Source: JAMXLO01 sp041487355 (GTDB taxonomy: Bacteria; Pseudomonadota; Alphaproteobacteria; Acetobacterales; Acetobacteraceae). From it: 7,018 nt of DNA. The notes beneath the pieces were generated by a model that saw nothing but the letters and a program-made list of their open reading frames with translations, was not told where the DNA came from and did not search any database. Shown here piece by piece: positions 6,708 to 7,018 of the stretch (positions are counted from its first letter, which is position 1; each line of letters opens with the position of its first letter). The DNA lies in assembly GCA_041487355.1 (NCBI GenBank), contig JBGPND010000247.1, forward strand, positions 1 through 7,018. The letters run 5' to 3'. The position numbers were made by a program, and so were the translations under genes.

Positions 6708-6872
6708 GTGAGACGACTGACCACCCTGATCTCTGACACGTTTGTCCGGCGTGACCTGTCTCCTCCCGATCCGCCGCGGCCCATCGCGACCGTCGTGCGC
6801 GCGCGGGAAGAACTCGCCACACGCAAGGCGGAGAGAGAGGCCGCCGCGGCCAGATCAGCGGAAGCGGTGTGA
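6708..6872 (+). CDS. Small hypothetical charged protein (54 residues)
   Basis: A short frame with a GTG start at 6708, preceded by GGGGAAG (6695-6701) at 6-base spacing, and a TGA at 6870-6872. The product begins MRRLTTLISDTFVRRDL, has a proline-rich turn (SPPDPPRP, 18-25) and ends in an alanine-, arginine- and glutamate-rich segment (31-54: REELATRKAEREAAAARS) that should form a charged helix or short coiled coil. I do not recognise it. It is the third small rightward gene in a row before the insertion sequence. Being short, GTG-started and of biased composition, it may also be a chance frame; the spaced purine-rich site is the main support. Confidence 0.4.
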   Translation: MRRLTTLISDTFVRRDLSPPDPPRPIATVVRAREELATRKAEREAAAARSAEAV

Positions 6873-6907
6873 GCCTGCCTGAATTCCGCGCCAAGAAAAG
6901 TTGAGTT

Positions 6908-6974
6908 CCCCGTTGGTCCTGAAGAATCAGGGAGATAGTCTGGGTTTGCGAATCACAAACGATCACCAACGGGG
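6908..6974 (+). repeat. Nested inverted repeats forming a three-way-junction leader before the transposase
   Basis: The outer stem pairs CCCCGTTGGT (6908-6917) with ACCAACGGGG (6965-6974), 10 of 10. Inside it, CCTGA (6918-6922) pairs with TCAGG (6927-6931) around AGAA, directly abutting the outer stem, and GTTTG (6944-6948) pairs with CAAAC (6956-6960) around seven bases. The 3' arm ends in GGGG (6971-6974), 6 bases before the transposase ATG, and is the best ribosome-binding site candidate, so folding would hide it. Confidence 0.7.
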
Positions 6975-6980
6975 TGCAGG

Positions 6981-7018
6981 ATGCTGCCACAAGGCGTGCT
7001 GGGGTTCCAGTATGAGGC
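6981..7018 (+). CDS. Transposase N-terminus, IS1380-like (partial, runs off right edge)
   Basis: Twelve full codons are present, MLPQGVLGFQYE, then two bases of the next codon. The pattern of a short leader, then G(I/V)LGF(K/Q)YE, matches the start of IS1380-family transposases, DDE-type enzymes that cut and move the element. With so few residues the family call is from memory of that N-terminal motif and cannot be confirmed by catalytic residues. The ATG at 6981 follows GGGGTGCAGG; the GGGG is at suitable spacing. Frame integrity beyond the window is unknown. Confidence 0.6.
   Translation, partial: MLPQGVLGFQYE

Larger units (their letters stand above)
6908..7018 (+). mobile_element. Left end of an IS1380-like insertion sequence (partial)
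   Basis: The element is inferred from the transposase start at 6981 and the structured leader before it. The true outer boundary is uncertain: no second copy of a terminal repeat or target duplication can be seen because the right end lies beyond the window. The leftmost base given here is the start of the inverted repeat CCCCGTTGGT; the IS end could lie some bases further left, after the small gene ending at 6872. The element is adjacent to, but not inside, the chromate locus. Confidence 0.5.

Overview
The window is GC-rich with strongly G/C-biased third codon positions. It looks like an alphaproteobacterium, most likely from the Rhodospirillales/Acetobacteraceae range. This rests on codon use, the style of the OmpR/EnvZ-type pair, and a palindromic intergenic repeat of a kind widespread in Alphaproteobacteria. 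The assignment is an inference; there is no rRNA or tRNA to anchor it.

Left part (1-2245): the first codons of a leftward gene for an exported protein lie at the left edge. Facing away from it is a two-gene two-component operon, an OmpR-family response regulator and a membrane histidine kinase, joined by a 4-base GTGA overlap. A 202-base convergent intergenic region (2246-2447) follows and holds a 29-base near-perfect inverted repeat.

Centre (2448-5952): a chromate-resistance locus. chrB (leftward) encodes a regulator-like protein with a ChrB N-terminal domain and a Chrome_Resist C-terminal domain. Diverging from it is a rightward operon. Its genes are a stand-alone Chrome_Resist-domain protein that is a paralogue of ChrB's C-terminal half, then chrA (two-domain CHR-family chromate efflux transporter), then a predicted secreted protein with a lectin/DUF1080-like beta-sandwich. 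The divergent control region (about 3432-3527) is AT-rich compared with its surroundings and holds a short ATAC-tt-GTAT palindrome where -10-like hexamers for both directions overlap. The likely logic is that ChrB senses chromate and controls ChrA-mediated efflux, with the single-domain protein and the secreted protein as accessories.

Right part (5953-7018): small rightward genes, poorly characterised, of 67, 67 and 54 codons (the first could be 47), separated by short gaps. After them comes the left end of an insertion sequence. Its transposase begins at 6981 and resembles the N-terminus of IS1380-family transposases. A foldable leader precedes it and could bury the transposase ribosome-binding site. 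The IS beside a metal-resistance locus fits an accessory or plasmid-like region, but its right end is outside the window.

I did not find a clearly new multi-gene system. The points most worth a second look are the structured IS leader, the duplicated Chrome_Resist domain arranged divergently, the overlapping divergent promoter, and the secreted protein in the chrA operon.
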